A stretch of DNA of 32,961 nt from Emcibacter sp. (GTDB taxonomy: Bacteria; Pseudomonadota; Alphaproteobacteria; Sphingomonadales; Emcibacteraceae), in the NCBI GenBank assembly GCA_026982375.1, contig JALSHF010000018.1, forward strand, positions 1 through 32,961. The letters are read 5' to 3'. The notes beneath the pieces were generated by a model that was not told the DNA's origin, did no database searches, and saw only the letters and a list, made by a program, of their open reading frames with translations. Position numbers and translations under genes: made by a program. Of the stretch, positions 31,285 through 32,961 are shown one piece after another; position 1 is the stretch's first letter; each line of letters begins with the position of its first letter.

Positions 31285-31574
31285 TTTTCTTCAACCCTGA
31301 TGGTTATGGACCGCTCATCGGTTCGGCCCTGATCTGTGGTAACCCTGTTGGTGAGCTGATATATTTTCCCGGGAATCCCCGACGCTACAAATACGCTGGC
31401 CTTGCCCGAAATCATGGGCGGGATTGTATCAATACTCAGATCATTGACGCTGCTCTGGGGCAGAATAAACCAGCTGCTCGCGGTGATCGCTTCACCGGTC
31501 AACAGATAGCTTGCCGACCAGTCGATGGCATAATCAATGACCGCATTGGGGTCTTTTAAATATTGCTCACTCAT
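31281..31574 (-). CDS. Conserved phage protein, possible fibre/decoration adaptor
   Basis: The protein is 97 aa from ATG 31574, which overlaps the upstream stop (ATGA); the track's 31604 start is less likely. The pattern LKDPNAVIDYAIDWSASYLLTGEAITASSWFILPQ ... GIPGKIYQLTNRVTTDQGRTDERSITIRVEEK is shared by a family of small beta-sandwich phage proteins that sit next to the gp6-type gene. These are sometimes called fibre-tail adaptors. Ig-like features are visible. The exact function is not established. Confidence 0.75.
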   Translation of the reverse strand: MSEQYLKDPNAVIDYAIDWSASYLLTGEAITASSWFILPQSSVNDLSIDTIPPMISGKASVFVASGIPGKIYQLTNRVTTDQGRTDERSITIRVEEK

Positions 31575-31954
31575 AAGCTGGGGTCCGCGATTTCCACATC
31601 CCAAGTGCTTAGGGTAAGCGAGCTTCCAGACGTCAGGCCAAGGGACGTACTTGTCGTGACATAAAGCAAAATGCTGTTTGTCGTATCGAGCAAGGCCACA
31701 TGATCCGCCGTGCCTGTATTATCCACAATGATGCCTGCCTTTGCCGCCACCGCGACTTTTCGGCCGCTGACATCGCCGTTAGATATGGTGAAATCCGCAG
31801 GCGACATTGCCGCATCGGCGAGAAAATTCGCGCCGCCCACATTTGCGGCCGCATAATTTGCCGGCTCGCCCGCGCAAGCTGTCATAAGCGTGCATTTTGT
31901 CCTTATTTCATTCAGTGCCACATCAAGCACACTGTCGTCTACTTTCTTTCCCAT
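31571..31954 (-). CDS. Conserved phage protein of unknown function
   Basis: This 127-aa protein has the pattern KVDDSVLDVALNEIRTKCTLMTACAGEPANYAAANVGGANFL ... DFTISNGDVSGRKVAVAAKAGIIVDNTGTADHVALLDTTNSILLYVTTSTSLGLTSGSSLTLSTWDVEIADPS. It belongs to a conserved group of phage virion-region proteins found next to the small adaptor that follows here; I recognise the pattern but not a function. It overlaps that gene by four bases, and its ATG is 11 bases from the LamG gene stop. Confidence 0.72.
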   Translation of the reverse strand: MGKKVDDSVLDVALNEIRTKCTLMTACAGEPANYAAANVGGANFLADAAMSPADFTISNGDVSGRKVAVAAKAGIIVDNTGTADHVALLDTTNSILLYVTTSTSLGLTSGSSLTLSTWDVEIADPSL

Positions 31955-31965
31955 ATTTAAATCCT

Positions 31966-32961
31966 TTAATTTCGAGTGTTAATTGGGTATATTATTCTAG
32001 GCTCTCCCGAGCTGGAAATTGCCCTGTTTGCCCTCTCTGCCTTTTGCATTCTTAATGTGCTTGGCGTTACGTCAGCGGGGTCAAATAACGGTGCCACATC
32101 ACTGCTTAAGGCGTGTGTTGCCCTTTGTGCCACTAACGCAAAAAATTGATTAATAGCAACCTGATTTGATACAATAGTATGGCGAGAACTATTGACAATG
32201 GATGTAGCGCCTTGGGTCTGGGCAGGGCTATCGCTTGCGACTGCATGATCTGCAATGGCAACAAGCAACGCCTGACTTTGCGCAATTGTTACATTATCCA
32301 CCGTCTGCGTATGATCTGCGCGGTCAGCTGACATCGATTGCTGTTGTGATAATGCTGCATTATCCACCGTCTGCCCCGATATTGCGCCATTTACAACAAG
32401 CGTGGCACCGCCTCCCACCGCTTCCGGCGTTCCCGCTATGCCAAAGGCGGCGGGGTTCGATTGATTGTTATATTCTGTTGTGAGCCAGTCGGCCGACCTG
32501 TCAAGTCCGACACGAAACTCCGCTATATCCCCACGATAATCCTGCGAGCCATCGGCCCAGCCTCCAATTCTAAAAGAGCTGAACGGCCCTGCGCCTGATA
32601 GCGAACCGGTATTAGTTCCATCATCCGCTCCAAGTTCATCATTGATGTAAAGCCTTTGGTCAAGATTCGCCATACCCAATGCGAACCTGTTCCATGTCCC
32701 AATAACCATGGGGTTTACAAGGTTACTGTTTCTTGTTATTGGCCTTGCGCCGGTAGCATCCCGCCAAAAGACTCTTGTTTGCGGCGGAGTGGTGCGCTCC
32801 TCGTAAGGAAGAAACAGAAGATCATCTACCCCGCCCCATCCAAAAGCCGATGAATAATCATATGGCCACGCGCTTTTTTTGGCCCATAGAGATACGCCGA
32901 ACGGATAAGCAGTTGGCCTGTCAATAAGAGTCGTATTTCCGGTTACATTAAGATACGCACC
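31966..32961 (-). CDS. LamG-domain phage protein with C-terminal repeats (partial at the right edge)
   Basis: The track starts this ORF at 32709, but the frame stays open without a stop to the window edge. At least 331 codons are present, and the 5' end lies outside. The part before the track's Met (AYPFGVSLWAKKSAWPYDYSSAFGWGG ... TTPPQTRVFWRDATG) and after it (WNRFALGMANLDQRLYINDELGADDGTNTG ... FSSFRIGGWADGSQDYRGDIAEFRVGLDRSADWLTTEYNNQ) form a concanavalin/LamG-type lectin domain. After GGGATLVVNGAISGQTVDNAALSQQQ comes a repeat region with a period of about 22 residues (QTVDNAALSQQQSM, QTVDNVTIAQSQAL). A role as virion-surface or fibre carbohydrate binder is likely. Such a gene is not part of classic RcGTA. 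Confidence 0.85.
   Translation of the reverse strand, partial: GAYLNVTGNTTLIDRPTAYPFGVSLWAKKSAWPYDYSSAFGWGGVDDLLFLPYEERTTPPQTRVFWRDATGARPITRNSNLVNPMVIGTWNRFALGMANLDQRLYINDELGADDGTNTGSLSGAGPFSSFRIGGWADGSQDYRGDIAEFRVGLDRSADWLTTEYNNQSNPAAFGIAGTPEAVGGGATLVVNGAISGQTVDNAALSQQQSMSADRADHTQTVDNVTIAQSQALLVAIADHAVASDSPAQTQGATSIVNSSRHTIVSNQVAINQFFALVAQRATHALSSDVAPLFDPADVTPSTLRMQKAERANRAISSSGEPRIIYPINTRN
32292..32374 (-). repeat. 17-bp direct repeat, 66 bp apart, in the LamG gene
   Basis: CATTATCCACCGTCTGC occurs at 32292-32308 and 32358-32374. The 66-base period equals 22 codons and gives the repeated QTVDN motif in the C-terminal repeat region. Confidence 0.8.

Larger units (their letters stand above)
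18591..32961 (-). mobile_element. GTA-like or prophage tail gene cluster (truncated at the right edge)
   Basis: About 14.4 kb of mostly minus-strand genes follow the RcGTA order from connector (gp6) to gp15: gp6, gp7, gp8, gp9, gp10, gp10.1, gp11, gp12, gp13, gp14, gp15. Many neighbours share TAATG, TGATG or ATGA overlaps, showing tight translational coupling. Additions not in RcGTA are a LamG protein, two conserved phage proteins, an HK97-gp10-like protein, a TIM barrel fused to gp12, and inserted genes, two of them on the opposite strand. No integrase, repressor, lysis genes or att repeats are visible in the window. Head and packaging genes would lie to the right. It may be a GTA, a prophage or a hybrid. 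Confidence 0.85.

Overview
The window looks like a chromosomal segment of a moderate-GC alphaproteobacterium. Supporting signs are a CpaA-F type tad/flp pilus locus, a histidine kinase with an N-terminal DUF2336-like domain, candidate CtrA boxes (TTAA-N7-TTAA and TTAACCAT), and a tail-gene cluster laid out like the Rhodobacter capsulatus gene transfer agent (RcGTA). A Kordiimonadales/Emcibacter-like or Sneathiella-like host would fit, but the sequence alone does not fix the order.

Layout. (1) 1-1862: housekeeping genes, namely the 3' end of carB, greA with a good sigma70-type promoter, and a convergent Lrp/AsnC regulator. (2) 2245-15505: a tad pilus locus on the plus strand. It starts with a DUF2336-PAS-HisKA kinase whose ATP-binding domain looks degenerate. 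Two Flp prepilins follow (the first, 54 aa, is absent from the ORF track), separated by a strong intrinsic terminator. Then come cpaA, cpaB, cpaC, cpaD, cpaE, cpaF, tadB, tadC and two TadE-family minor pilins. No tadD and no long tadG are present. CpaF carries a tandem duplication of its N-terminal helical domain. (3) 15776-18576: a second PAS-HisKA kinase behind a perfect TTAA-N7-TTAA site, then a DUF2849 protein, a glyoxalase-II-like metallo-beta-lactamase-fold hydrolase and an SCP2-domain protein. (4) 18591-32961, mostly minus strand: a GTA-like or prophage head-tail connector, tail and baseplate cluster. Read in its transcription direction it holds a LamG-repeat protein cut by the window edge, two conserved phage proteins, the gp6-type connector, gp7-type head closure, HK97-gp10-like, DUF3168 (gp8), major tail protein (gp9), tail chaperones (gp10, gp10.1), a small membrane protein, a small hypothetical, tape measure (gp11), a TIM-barrel-DUF2460 (gp12) fusion, the four-cysteine DUF2163 hub (gp13), NlpC/P60 peptidase (gp14), a short gp15 host-specificity protein and DUF2793. 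Terminase, portal, protease and capsid genes would lie beyond the right edge.

How it works together. The two kinases bracket the pilus locus and have PleC/DivJ/PdhS-like phospho-acceptor helices. Candidate CtrA sites sit in front of both kinases and of the first pilin, so cell-cycle control of the pilus through the DivK-CtrA route is a reasonable inference. The tail cluster is the most unusual part. Its TIM barrel is not inside gp15, as in RcGTA, but is fused to the N-terminus of the gp12 (DUF2460) protein. Two plus-strand genes also interrupt the minus-strand operon: one joins an unrecognised helical, possibly HEPN-like, domain to a histone-H1-like Lys/Ala/Pro tail, and the other encodes a membrane-anchored Sel1-like repeat protein. 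The window alone cannot decide whether the cluster is a domesticated GTA, a prophage or a hybrid.
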